Part shown: positions 17,528 to 26,204 of the stretch, piece after piece | Layout: each line of letters opens with the position of its first letter | Numbering within the stretch: the first letter of the stretch is position 1 | Source: Bacteroides faecichinchillae JCM 17102 | Lineage (GTDB): Bacteria; Bacteroidota; Bacteroidia; Bacteroidales; Bacteroidaceae | NCBI RefSeq assembly: GCF_000614145.1 | Contig: NZ_BAKK01000005.1 | Coordinates: 1-64,000 of the forward strand | Direction of reading: 5' to 3' | Length of the DNA: 64,000 nt | Notes under the pieces: generated by a model | Database searches by the model: none | What the model was told of the DNA's origin: nothing | Seen by the model: the letters and a program-made list of their open reading frames with translations, nothing else | Position numbers and translations under genes: made by a program

Positions 17528-18698
17528 ATGAAAACACAAAATTCAACATTAGCGACTCTTCCCATTCTTTTTGGTTTCTTTGTAATGGGATTCTGTGACA
17601 TAGTCGGAATTTCTTCCGACTATGTTCAACGTACTTTCGGCTGGTCTCCTGCTATGACGGGATTTGTTCCTTCTCTTGTTTTTATCTGGTTCTTGTTCTT
17701 AGGAATCCCTATCGGAAATCATATGAACAAGTGGGGACGTAAAAATACAGTATTACTTAGTATGGCAATTACTGTAATAGGTATGTTATTGCCCTTAATC
17801 AGCTATAGTAGTGTAACCTGTATGATCGCTTATGCTCTTCTAGGAATTGGTAACGCAATTCTGCAAGTTTCACTGAATCCATTGTTGAGTAATGTTATTA
17901 CCAACCAACATTTATTGACCAGCAGTCTGACTGCAGGACAAGTGATTAAAGCTGTTTCGTCTCTTGTCGGACCGGAAATTGTTCTGTTTGCCGTCGCTCA
18001 TTTTGGAGATGATAAATGGTATTATTGTTTCCCGATATTAGGTTGCATCACCTTATTGTCAGCAATTTGGCTAATGGCTACTCCTATAAAGAGAGAAGAT
18101 TCTGCCACAACACAACTACTGCCTATTAGTGATACTTTTTTTCTTGTTGAAAGATAAAAAGATACTGCTATTGTTCCTTGGCATTTTCTTTATAGTCGGT
18201 GTGGATGTGGCTACCAACTTTATTAGTTCTAAACTAATGGCCGAACGTTTTAACTGGACAACAGAACAAGTAAAATTCGCTCCACAGGTTTATTTCCTGA
18301 CTCGTACGATAGGGGCATTATTAGGCGTTTTCTTCTTGGCACGCATTGCCGAAATGAAGTATTTCAGAGTAAACATAATCGCATGTCTTTGCTCTTTATT
18401 GATCTTAGCATTCGTAGAAAATGATATAACAAACCTGATTTGTATTGGTGCTGTTGGTTTCTTTGCCTCTTCAGTATTCTCTATTATTTATTCAATGGCA
18501 TTACAAGCAAGACCGGAAAAGGCTAATCAAATCTCTGGTCTGATGATTACTGCGATTGCGGGTGGAGGAGTAGTCACTCCTATTATTGGTATAGCAATCG
18601 GGAAAGTCGGTATTATTGGTGGTGTGTGTGTTACATTAGTATGCGTGTTGTATTTAACTTATTGTGCTTTCGGCATAAAAACAGGCAAATTAAACTAA
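17528..18698 (+). CDS. MFS sugar transporter, frame broken in a T run
   Basis: Two overlapping frames form one ~390-residue major facilitator. The first half has six membrane segments and the loop NKWGRKNTVLLSMA between helices 2 and 3 (MFS signature region). The second half has six more (GIFFIVGVDVATNF ... GVVTPIIGIAIGKVGIIGG). The frames join at a run of seven T (18136-18142); with six T the linker reads SDTFFLLKDKKILLLF. The family resembles the fucose/glucose-galactose symporters of Bacteroidetes. Placed right after mannosidase, isomerase and kinase genes, it probably imports mannose or a mannose-containing disaccharide from the periplasm. Confidence 0.8.
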
Positions 18699-18738
18699 GC
18701 AATAAAACCATGTTAATGCAAATTGGTAGTTAAAACTA

Positions 18739-18775
18739 ATGGGGTATCTCTTCCTTCTAATTTGAGATAGCCCAT
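18739..18775. terminator. bidirectional hairpin after the transporter gene
   Basis: ATGGGGTATCTC (18739-18750) pairs with GAGATAGCCCAT (18764-18775) with one mismatch, between the convergent MFS and AlkZ-like genes. Confidence 0.55.
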
Positions 18776-18817
18776 CAGTTATAGTCGTTATATAAAAGGA
18801 GTTACTATCCATAACTC

Positions 18818-19876
18818 CTATAAAAATGAAAGATATTGTTTATATCTATCCTTCGCATTACTTAATAAACTTTCTTCTAAACAAACATTTTCCTGAAAAA
18901 AAGAATGTTTCAAGTTTATCACTCCTTTCTTTACCGACTTATTCCAATTTCCGATAATCTGTCCTTCATGAAGTAATACCGGATAAAATAATCCATTGTT
19001 TGTAAATGCTTTAGGGTAGAACTCTTTAGGCAAAACGTCCGTCCGGTCCTTATATCCTAGAAGATATTCATCATATGGAGGAAGTAAATGTAAACTATCA
19101 GCTATTTTACCACGAGTGCGGCAAGAGTTATGAATATACCAAGTCTGGCTATTCCACTGTTCAGTAATCATTTCAGACTCTATCAGATAAATAGCCTGTT
19201 TTGCTTCAGAAATTGATAATCCCGACCACCAAATAAAATCCTGTAAAACCGCAGGAGCATGACTACGAAAATAATTTCTTGCCAAACGGGCTAAAGCCTC
19301 ATCCTTCGTTATTTCCGGTACAGGTGGAACACGTTCCTCCAAAAGCATATACGTATGATTTCTTCCCCGGCACTCACCACTACAGATAATGCCTTCAACT
19401 TCCGCACGTGCCATGAAACGAGTCATATGATAGGTATCCGCTAAAAGTCCGGCACGTTCAAAATGTTCTGCTATTTCCTGTTTAGTGAGACTTTTCTTTC
19501 CACACAAAATTTTTTCCAATAGGTTATTACTTTTTGTATAAACCTCCTCTGTAATATCTAAACTATGTCCTTTAGCATAAGAGTCATTTGCTGACTTGAT
19601 ATGTTGAGCAGAAAGTTTCAACATCCACCGAATATCTTCTGCCGCCACTAAATGCCAAGTCGGCCGCATCACATGAATCCTTAATATCTCTCCTTTTTGC
19701 AATGCTTTTTCCACGGTCTGTATAGTTGCTGATTTTAACCGCATTCCAACAGCCCATTTTACCATTGTATAATCTTGAGCTTGTATCGCTCCCATCCAAG
19801 ACACTAATTCTTTAGGCCGGCAAAATTGTGGATTTAATAACTGTTGATTTAAAAGACGAATTGTAAATAGATTCAT
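18818..19876 (-). CDS. winged-helix protein of the AlkZ/YcaQ (HTH_42) family
   Basis: A 352-residue protein starting at the ATG at 19876 (MNLFTIRLLNQQLL). The IQAQDYTM stretch near residue 30 matches the QxQ catalytic signature of AlkZ-type DNA glycosylases, followed by MRPTWHLVAAEDIRWML, and later FIWWSGLSISEAKQAI and LLPPYDEYLLGYKDR, all typical of the family. Characterised members remove alkylated bases or unhook interstrand crosslinks. That activity is inferred for this protein from the motif only. It stands alone between two unrelated genes. Confidence 0.78.
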   Translation of the reverse strand: MNLFTIRLLNQQLLNPQFCRPKELVSWMGAIQAQDYTMVKWAVGMRLKSATIQTVEKALQKGEILRIHVMRPTWHLVAAEDIRWMLKLSAQHIKSANDSYAKGHSLDITEEVYTKSNNLLEKILCGKKSLTKQEIAEHFERAGLLADTYHMTRFMARAEVEGIICSGECRGRNHTYMLLEERVPPVPEITKDEALARLARNYFRSHAPAVLQDFIWWSGLSISEAKQAIYLIESEMITEQWNSQTWYIHNSCRTRGKIADSLHLLPPYDEYLLGYKDRTDVLPKEFYPKAFTNNGLFYPVLLHEGQIIGNWNKSVKKGVINLKHSFFQENVCLEESLLSNAKDRYKQYLSFL

Positions 19877-19894
19877 ATCAGTCGATTTTATCCA

Positions 19895-19902
19895 CAAAAA
19901 TA
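19895..19902 (-). promoter_or_regulatory. -7 box for the AlkZ-like gene
   Basis: Minus strand TATTTTTG, 18 bases before the ATG at 19876. Confidence 0.45.
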
Positions 19903-20084
19903 AGATTTCTACCCCATATAAATCAAATATACTTCCGGTTTTCTTTTTAATAGTCTTAAGAACATTAACAAACATACTAACAAGAATTTCAATCTACTTT
20001 GCGAGTTAAAGAGACAGAAATAATAAATAATACTCCTTCCTACTTCTGTTTTCATTTTAATGATTAATTCTCCCTAGTTATTTG

Positions 20085-20092
20085 TATATTTG
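20085..20092 (+). promoter_or_regulatory. -7 box for the SQR-like gene
   Basis: TATATTTG, 25 bases before the ATG at 20118. Confidence 0.55.
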
Positions 20093-20117
20093 CAGATAAA
20101 ATTATTCATTCATAAAC

Positions 20118-21490
20118 ATGAGCCACGAATTGGAAGATCTACTAAAAACATTTGAAAAGAAAGGTATCAATCGCCGCCATTTTTTCAAACTGATGGCAGC
20201 AGCAGGTTTAGTGACCGCTGTTGGCATATACAAGGCGAAAGAATTTTCAAGCAACGCTAAAGGAAAAATTGTCATTATCGGAGGAGGAGCTGCTGGTATC
20301 AGCATGGCTGCTCGCCTAAACGATTGGTTGGACGAACCGGATATTACATTAATCGACCCTAGCGATCGCCATTTCTACCAGCCGGGATTCACCCTGATCG
20401 CATCAGGTGTCTACCAACCCGACGAAGTATGGAGGAAACAAGAAGACTGTATGCCAAGTGGCATCAAGTGGATAAAAGATTCTGTCGCTGCTATTGATCC
20501 AAATAAGAACCAAGTGGCAACTAAAAACAATGGTAAAATTGCATATGACTTCTTAGTCCTGACACCTGGTCTTCAGACTAACTGGGAAAAGGTTGAAGGT
20601 ATTACACAAGCAACATTAGGAGAAGGTAATGCTCATAGCATCTATGATTTCGAAGGTGCACAAAAAACTTGGAAAGCCTTACAAGAATTCAGCAAGACAG
20701 GTGGTAAAGCCATCTATACCGACACCTATACAAAGCACAAATGCGGAGGTGCACCTAAAAAAATATGTTTACTGACAGATGATTACACTCGAAAACAAGA
20801 GACACGTGACAAAGCAGACCTGCACTACTATACAGCCTCCAAAGAATTGTACGATATTCCTTTTTTCACTCCACGCTTGCTGAAAATCTACGAAGAACGC
20901 AATATCCCCATCAATCTGAATGTTCGTGTGAAAGGTGTTGATACGGCTGCCAAACAGGTACACTTCGAAAAGATTGAAACCGTAGGCGAGCAGAAAGTCT
21001 ATACGCCATTCATTGAAGACTATGACTTCCTTCATTTTACGCCGCCCATGTCGCTCCCGACTTCGTACGTGAAGCCGGATTAGGTTGGACGGAAGGCAAA
21101 CTGGCTGCCGATGCCTGGGTAATGGTAGACAAAGAAACATTAGTCCATAAGACATATCCCAATATCGTCTCTTTAGGAGATGTTGCCGGAATTCCGACCA
21201 GTAAAACATCAGCTGCCGTCCGCAAGCAGGTACCGATTGCCGCCAAGAACCTCATATCATTGATGGAAGGTAAAGAACCTGAAGAGAAATACGACGGATA
21301 CGCCGCTTGCCCGATCGTTACAGACTACGGACATGTACTATTATGTGAATTCAATTACAAAAAAGAACCGGAAATTTCTTTCCCATTCAACCTAATCGAC
21401 ACTTCCAAAGAACAACGAGCAGCTTGGTGGCTGAAAGTTCACATCCTAAAACCTATGTATTTCTACGGAATGTTGAATGGGTTTGCATAG
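20118..21490 (+). CDS. sulfide:quinone oxidoreductase-like FAD flavoprotein, frame broken
   Basis: An FAD-dependent pyridine-nucleotide-disulfide-type protein. Near the N terminus is INRRHFFKLMAAAGLV, a twin-arginine-like motif and hydrophobic segment. The FAD site is KIVIIGGGAAGISMAARL. A KHKCGGAPKK motif and a separate cysteine (QEDCMPSG) match the redox cysteines of SQR/flavocytochrome sulfide dehydrogenase relatives. LHFTPPM is the conserved quinone-side motif; there one base is missing (about 21053), and restoring it continues with APDFVREAGLGW through VSLGDVAGIPTSKTSAAVRKQ (second FAD contact) to 21490. The intact chain is ~457 residues. It likely oxidises sulfide to the quinone pool; substrate not proven. 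Confidence 0.78.
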
Positions 21491-21527
21491 AAATCCAGAA
21501 AAGCATAAATAACAAAAACATCTAACA

Positions 21528-21575
21528 AAAAATCTTCGTACCCATAGAAATATGGGGCGAGGATTTTTGTTTTAT
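21528..21575 (+). terminator. intrinsic terminator after the SQR-like gene
   Basis: AAAAATC..TACCCATA pairs with TATGGGG..GGATTTTT around GAAA, followed by TTTTGTTTT. Confidence 0.6.
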
Positions 21576-21666
21576 TCCCCATTTCAATTTACTCCGCCAA
21601 CAGATATTCGTACCATTTCTCACAAAATAATCACCTTCTATATCCCGTATATTCACACCATTATAA

Positions 21667-21674
21667 TATCTTTG
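21667..21674 (+). promoter_or_regulatory. -7 box for the thioredoxin-like lipoprotein
   Basis: TATCTTTG, 22 bases ahead of the ATG at 21697. Confidence 0.5.
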
Positions 21675-21696
21675 TTATGTAATATACACAATAACA

Positions 21697-22260
21697 ATGA
21701 AAATAAAAATAGTTAATTATTTACTGCTACTTACCGTATCTGTATTCTTCTTAACCGGATGTATACAAGACAACGATGAAGAACCGAACGGAGCTAACAT
21801 TCAAGTGAATGATGAGTTACCCACATTTTCTGTACGATTGAATACTGGTGAAACAATTACCAGCCAATCGTTAGAAGGAAAAATTTCATTCATAGTGTTC
21901 ATAAGTGTAACTTGCCCAGACTGTATTGCTATTCTTCCTATTATAGAGAGGTTGTATATAGAATACAAAGACAATAAGGATATTGTCATATTCACAATTA
22001 GTCGTGAACAAGGAGAACAAATAGTAGGAAAATTCTGGAAGGAACAGCGCTACACAATGCCTTATTCGGCCCAAGAAGACCGAACCATTTACAGTTTATT
22101 CGCCAAAAGCGGAGTTCCACGCATATATATTGCAAATAAAAACCAAATAGTCCAATATATATATACAGATGATCCTCTTGCCAAATATGAGGAACTTAAA
22201 GGTAATATAGAATCATTAATCAAAGCATTCGATAAATCACCAGAAAAATACAATTTATAA
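21697..22260 (+). CDS. TlpA/AhpC-type thioredoxin-like lipoprotein
   Basis: A 187-residue protein with a lipoprotein signal (VSVFFLTGC) and a thioredoxin fold containing a CPDC redox motif (VTCPDCIAILPIIERLY) and the cis-proline segment GVPRIYIANK. It begins with the usual LPTFSVRLNTGETI strand of resA/TlpA proteins. It should reduce or exchange disulfides in the periplasm. It is 124 bases upstream of an ECF sigma factor gene and may be linked to it by function, though a separate promoter is likely. Confidence 0.8.
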   Translation: MKIKIVNYLLLLTVSVFFLTGCIQDNDEEPNGANIQVNDELPTFSVRLNTGETITSQSLEGKISFIVFISVTCPDCIAILPIIERLYIEYKDNKDIVIFTISREQGEQIVGKFWKEQRYTMPYSAQEDRTIYSLFAKSGVPRIYIANKNQIVQYIYTDDPLAKYEELKGNIESLIKAFDKSPEKYNL

Positions 22261-22383
22261 AGTGTATAAAAAGCATTGAGTCTATTTGAAAATAAAAGTT
22301 TATTTGATTTTTATTTCTTCTTTTGTAATAATCAACTATACGAATACGACTAACTTTCCATAATAAGTAAAAAAATAAAAGAA

Positions 22384-22878
22384 GTGGAAGAAGAATTCAT
22401 CGAACAGATAAACCATTATCAAGGGATACTGCAAAAAATCTGTAATATCTATTTTTACAAGCATCCTTACAGAGAAGATTATTTCCAAGAAATACTAATA
22501 CGATTGTGGAAAGCATACCCCATGTTCAAACAAGAAAGTGCTTTTTCAACTTGGCTGTATAGGGTTGCCTTGAATGCTGACATCGATCTGGTACGAAAAG
22601 AGTGTATACGGCCTATTCATAAAGAACTATCAACAAGAGAATATCTCATACATGATATACATTCGGAAGATAACTCCATGACAGACAGAAAAGAGCAATT
22701 ATACCAAGCAATTAATCAATTAGACAATATAGAAAAAGCAACTATCATTCTCTATCTTGAAGGCTACGAATACAAAGAAATATCAACCTTAATAGGTATT
22801 TCCGAAACCAATGTCGGAGTGAAAATTAATAGAATCAAGAAGCAACTCATAAAACGGATAAAAAATGGAAGAAAATAA
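22384..22878 (+). CDS. ECF-type RNA polymerase sigma factor
   Basis: A 164-residue sigma-70 family protein from a GTG start. Region 2 is HPYREDYFQEILIRLWKAYP and SAFSTWLYRVALN; region 4 is IILYLEGYEYKEISTLIGIS followed by NVGVKINRIKKQLIKR. It lacks region 3, as expected of the ECF group. The next gene overlaps by 14 bases and encodes a small membrane protein, the usual arrangement for a sigma factor and a membrane regulator in Bacteroides. A TAACTTTC box at 22351-22358 may be its promoter. Targets are unknown. Confidence 0.85.
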   Translation: MEEEFIEQINHYQGILQKICNIYFYKHPYREDYFQEILIRLWKAYPMFKQESAFSTWLYRVALNADIDLVRKECIRPIHKELSTREYLIHDIHSEDNSMTDRKEQLYQAINQLDNIEKATIILYLEGYEYKEISTLIGISETNVGVKINRIKKQLIKRIKNGRK

Positions 22879-23368
22879 TTTAAAAGAATTCTGGAAAGAA
22901 ATACATACTAACACCGAAGAGAAACCGGTTAATATAAAGGAGATTATACGCAAAAAACACTGCAATGTAATTTCTCACACATTACATCGTCAGAAAATTC
23001 TAATCTGTCTATTTACTATCTTCCTGATAATTTCAGTGGCAACCAGTACTTTAGATACGATCATTATGGAAAGATTCTCTATTCGCCTATGGATACCAAG
23101 CGCCTTTCTATTATATTTGTTACTTTCGAGTATCAGACACTATCAACTATATACAAAATCAGCCGATTTATATTCAATCACAGATTCTGATATGATACTT
23201 AAAAGACAATTAAAACGGAAGATCAATGTTGATTTTATGATCTATCTGATATATTTTTATGGAATGGCCATCAGATTAATCTGCATGTATTTTAGCAGTT
23301 TAGATGAATTAAAAAGTATGTCACTCCTTTTAATACTCTTTGTCGGACTTCTTTTTATTATTCCCTAG
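22865..23368 (+). CDS. membrane protein paired with the ECF sigma factor, possibly cut short by an in-frame stop
   Basis: A 167-residue protein with a soluble N-terminal ~45 residues and four predicted membrane helices. It overlaps the sigma factor gene and is probably its regulator, although no classical zinc anti-sigma motif is seen. The frame ends at TAG (23366-23368), but the same frame continues with coding-like codons (RYQQKHRYKYYFNSLDKSRK...) to a TAA at 23453-23455. This gives ~196 residues if the TAG were a sense codon. The stop could be a real nonsense mutation or a base-call error. Confidence 0.6.
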   Translation: MEENNLKEFWKEIHTNTEEKPVNIKEIIRKKHCNVISHTLHRQKILICLFTIFLIISVATSTLDTIIMERFSIRLWIPSAFLLYLLLSSIRHYQLYTKSADLYSITDSDMILKRQLKRKINVDFMIYLIYFYGMAIRLICMYFSSLDELKSMSLLLILFVGLLFIIP

Positions 23369-23460
23369 CTAATAAGATATCAGCAGAAACACCGATACAA
23401 ATATTATTTCAACTCACTTGATAAGAGTCGTAAGCAGTTGGAAGTCTCCGAATAAATCTC

Positions 23461-23468
23461 TACTTTTG
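23461..23468 (+). promoter_or_regulatory. -7 box for aroA
   Basis: TACTTTTG, 27 bases before the ATG at 23496; it supports that start over the upstream ATG at 23418. Confidence 0.5.
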
Positions 23469-23495
23469 CCCTCTATAACAAAGAATATACTTAGA

Positions 23496-24728
23496 ATGGT
23501 ACGCTATAAACTCACCTCTCCGCCAATGGTAAAAGCAACAATCCAGTTGCCAGCCTCCAAAAGTATCAGCAACCGCGCACTCATCATCAATGCGTTGGGT
23601 AAAGGTATTTATTCTCCTGAGAACCTGTCCGACTGTGATGATACCCAGGTTATGATAAAGGCTTTGACTGAAGGTAAGGAAACGATCGATATCATGGCTG
23701 CCGGAACTGCTATGCGCTTCCTGACCGCTTATCTAAGTGTTACTCCGGGAGAACGTACTATCACAGGAACTGCTCGTATGCAGCAACGTCCCATACAAAT
23801 ATTGGTGAATGCCCTTCGTGAACTGGGAGCTGAAATCGAATATGCAGGAAATGAAGGTTTTCCTCCATTACATATTATAGGGACAGAACTAAAAAAGAAT
23901 GAAATCACGTTGAAAGGGAATGTAAGCTCCCAATACATTTCCGCTTTATTAATGATAGGACCTGTACTCAAAAACGGACTAACATTACACTTAAGCGGAG
24001 AGATCATCTCACGCCCTTATATCAACCTTACATTACAATTAATGAACGATTTTGGAGCAAAAGCTGCATGGACCGCTCCTAACAGAATTTCTGTTGCACC
24101 ACAACCATACGAGAGTATTCCTTTTACTGTAGAAAGTGATTGGAGTGCTGCCTCTTATTGGTATCAGATTGCAGCATTATCTTCCAAAGAAGAAATAGAA
24201 TTATTGGGATTATTTCACCATAGCTATCAAGGGGACAGTCGTGGAGCAGAAGTTTTCTCACGATTGGGAATCACTACCGAATTTACAGCGAAAGGTGTAA
24301 AACTGAAAAAGACCGGTAACGCACCGAAAAGATTGGACGAAGACTTTGTTGATATTCCAGACCTGGCACAAACATTCGTTGTAACCTGTGCTTTGTTGAA
24401 TATTCCTTTCCGTTTTACAGGCTTACAAAGTCTAAAAATCAAAGAGACGGACCGCATTACTGCTTTAAGAAACGAACTGAAAAAACTAGGATACCTCATA
24501 GAAGAAGAAAACGACAGTGTACTGATGTGGAACGGCGAACGTTGCGAGCCGGAACAAACGCCAATGATCCAAACCTATGAAGACCATCGGATGGCGATGG
24601 CATTCGCCCCGGCAGCCATACACTATTCCAATCTGCAAATAGTAGAACCGCAAGTGGTTTCCAAGTCATATCCCAATTATTGGAGTGATTTGAAGCAAGC
24701 AGGATTCCAAGTTATATGTGAAGAATAA
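23496..24728 (+). CDS. aroA: 3-phosphoshikimate 1-carboxyvinyltransferase (EPSP synthase)
   Basis: A 410-residue cytoplasmic enzyme of the shikimate pathway that condenses shikimate-3-phosphate with phosphoenolpyruvate. The start at 23496 gives MVRYKLTSPP and puts the substrate-binding LPASKSISNRALI near residue 20. Further signatures are GTAMRFLTAYL (the loop contacting PEP), VSSQYISALLM, and ETDRITALRNELKKLG and YEDHRMAMAFAP near the C terminus. The length is slightly below the ~430 typical elsewhere but usual for Bacteroidetes. The Crp/Fnr gene overlaps its last codons. Confidence 0.92.
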   Translation: MVRYKLTSPPMVKATIQLPASKSISNRALIINALGKGIYSPENLSDCDDTQVMIKALTEGKETIDIMAAGTAMRFLTAYLSVTPGERTITGTARMQQRPIQILVNALRELGAEIEYAGNEGFPPLHIIGTELKKNEITLKGNVSSQYISALLMIGPVLKNGLTLHLSGEIISRPYINLTLQLMNDFGAKAAWTAPNRISVAPQPYESIPFTVESDWSAASYWYQIAALSSKEEIELLGLFHHSYQGDSRGAEVFSRLGITTEFTAKGVKLKKTGNAPKRLDEDFVDIPDLAQTFVVTCALLNIPFRFTGLQSLKIKETDRITALRNELKKLGYLIEEENDSVLMWNGERCEPEQTPMIQTYEDHRMAMAFAPAAIHYSNLQIVEPQVVSKSYPNYWSDLKQAGFQVICEE

Positions 24729-25311
24729 ACTGCACGCTGTGAAAGACTTCAATAAATACACTTCACATATTAACTTCGCCCCCATTATAGACTTTGCATT
24801 AAAACAGGGGAAACCGGTTACTTATAAAAAAGGAGAATACTTTGTTCGACAAGGAGAAATCTGTAGAACAATAGGATTTGTTACTTCCGGTTCTCTTCGC
24901 TACTGTTGCACCAACAGCTTGGGAGAAGTCAAAATAGTAGGTTATACATTCGAAGAGTCTTTTGTCGGCAACTATCCGGCCATTCAACTGCAAGATAGAT
25001 CAAACGTAGACATCCAGGCTTTATGTGATTGTACTGTATATGAACTCACTCACCAACAAGTTAATGAATTTTATGAAGCCAACGTAGAACATCAACGTTT
25101 AGGACGCCACATTGCCGAAACCTTATTATGGGAAGTCTATGACCGAATGATTTCAATGTATAGCCTGACACCGGAAGAACGTTACCTGGAAATCTTAAAC
25201 CGCTGTCCCAGCTTGCTAAAACTTATCACTTTAAAAGAACTTGCTTCCTATCTCCTGATCCGTCCCGAAACACTTAGCCGAATACGAAAAAGAGTCGTTC
25301 GCAGACAATAG
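24718..25311 (+). CDS. Crp/Fnr family transcriptional regulator
   Basis: About 197 residues from a GTG overlapping the aroA stop (a GTG at 24739 is an alternative). Residues ~20-130 form a cyclic-nucleotide-binding-type beta barrel (VTYKKGEYFVRQGEICRTIGFVTSGSLRY). The C-terminal ~45 residues are a helix-turn-helix (LITLKELASYLLIRPETLSRIRK). There are no N-terminal cysteines for an FNR-type iron-sulfur cluster. The recognition helix pattern LSRIR is FNR-like, and a perfect FNR-consensus site lies 80 bases downstream of its stop, before the SDR gene. The effector is unknown. Confidence 0.82.
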   Translation: MKNKLHAVKDFNKYTSHINFAPIIDFALKQGKPVTYKKGEYFVRQGEICRTIGFVTSGSLRYCCTNSLGEVKIVGYTFEESFVGNYPAIQLQDRSNVDIQALCDCTVYELTHQQVNEFYEANVEHQRLGRHIAETLLWEVYDRMISMYSLTPEERYLEILNRCPSLLKLITLKELASYLLIRPETLSRIRKRVVRRQ

Positions 25312-25388
25312 CATACACTTGCACCCATACAACTATCATTATAAGCATCAATTTCCTGTCTAAATAGTTAAACTACAAATCTCTTTCA

Positions 25389-25410
25389 ATTCTTGATTGA
25401 AATCAAGAAT
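25389..25410. promoter_or_regulatory. FNR-consensus operator palindrome
   Basis: Perfect 10-base arms ATTCTTGATT (25389-25398) and AATCAAGAAT (25401-25410). Inside is TTGATTGAAATCAA (25393-25406), an exact match to the FNR/CRP-family consensus TTGAT-N4-ATCAA. It lies about 23 bases upstream of the SDR -7 box and directly after a Crp/Fnr gene. Confidence 0.65.
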
Positions 25411-25428
25411 ATTCTCATTATCCTCCTC

Positions 25429-25436
25429 TACTTTTG
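25429..25436 (+). promoter_or_regulatory. -7 box for the SDR gene
   Basis: TACTTTTG, 27 bases before the ATG at 25464. The FNR-type palindrome sits about where an activator would bind. Confidence 0.5.
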
Positions 25437-25463
25437 CAGGCAAAACCAAACTAACATTCACTT

Positions 25464-26179
25464 ATGAAAAGAATAATGATTATAGGTGCACTTCGGGCAT
25501 TGGTCGCGGATTAGCAGAACAATATCTGCGAGAAAATTGTCTGGTCGGCATTACCGGACGCAGAGAAAACTTACTTAAAGAACTCTTCAATCAAAATCAA
25601 GATCAAGTATTTTATCAGGTATGTGATATTACCAACACCCAAACCGCCTTCTCTAGATTAGAATCACTTGTACAGAAAATGGGAGGAATGGATATTCTGA
25701 TTATCTGTGCAGGAACGGGAGAGTTAAACCCAGAACTATCTTATCAGTTGGAAGAACCGACTCTATTAACCAATGTAATCGGATTTACCCATATAGCCAA
25801 TTGGGGATTCCGCTATTTCGAAACCCAAAAGAACGGTCATTTAGTCACCATTTCTTCCGTAGGAGGTACTCGAGGAAGTGGCATCGCTCCCGCTTACAAT
25901 GCTTCCAAAGCCTATCAAATCAACTACATGGAAGGACTTCGACAAAAAGCGACCAAATCTCCGTACCCTATTTATACTACGGATATTCGTCCCGGATTTG
26001 TAAACACAGCTATGGCAAAAGGGGAAGGACTATTTTGGGTCACTCCGGTAGATAAAGCTGTAAAACAAATAACGAAAGCCATCTCTCAAAAGAAAAAAAT
26101 AGCTTTCGTCTCCAAAAGATGGAAATATGTAGCGTGGCTGTTCAGATTAATACCTTCGGCTCTTTATTGCAGAATGTAA
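25464..26179 (+). CDS. short-chain dehydrogenase/reductase, frame broken at the NAD(P) motif
   Basis: A ~239-residue SDR. The start ATG at 25464 begins MKRIMIIGA; one A is missing after 25490, and restoring it gives GATSGIGRGLAEQY, the Rossmann TGxxxGIG-type cofactor motif. The rest is in one frame: CAGTGELN (NAG-like motif), ISSVGGTRGSG (catalytic Ser), YNASKAYQINYMEG (catalytic YxxxK) and RPGFVNTAM. The substrate is unknown. Its promoter carries an FNR-type palindrome, so it is probably controlled by the adjacent Crp/Fnr protein. Confidence 0.78.
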
Positions 26180-26204
26180 TTAACAATAAAAACTCATATC
26201 TTCA

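Noticed and set aside
23418..23495. Longer aroA start at 23418
   Set aside because: The -7 box at 23461-23468 lies inside it, and the extension overlaps the coding-like tail of the previous gene in another frame.
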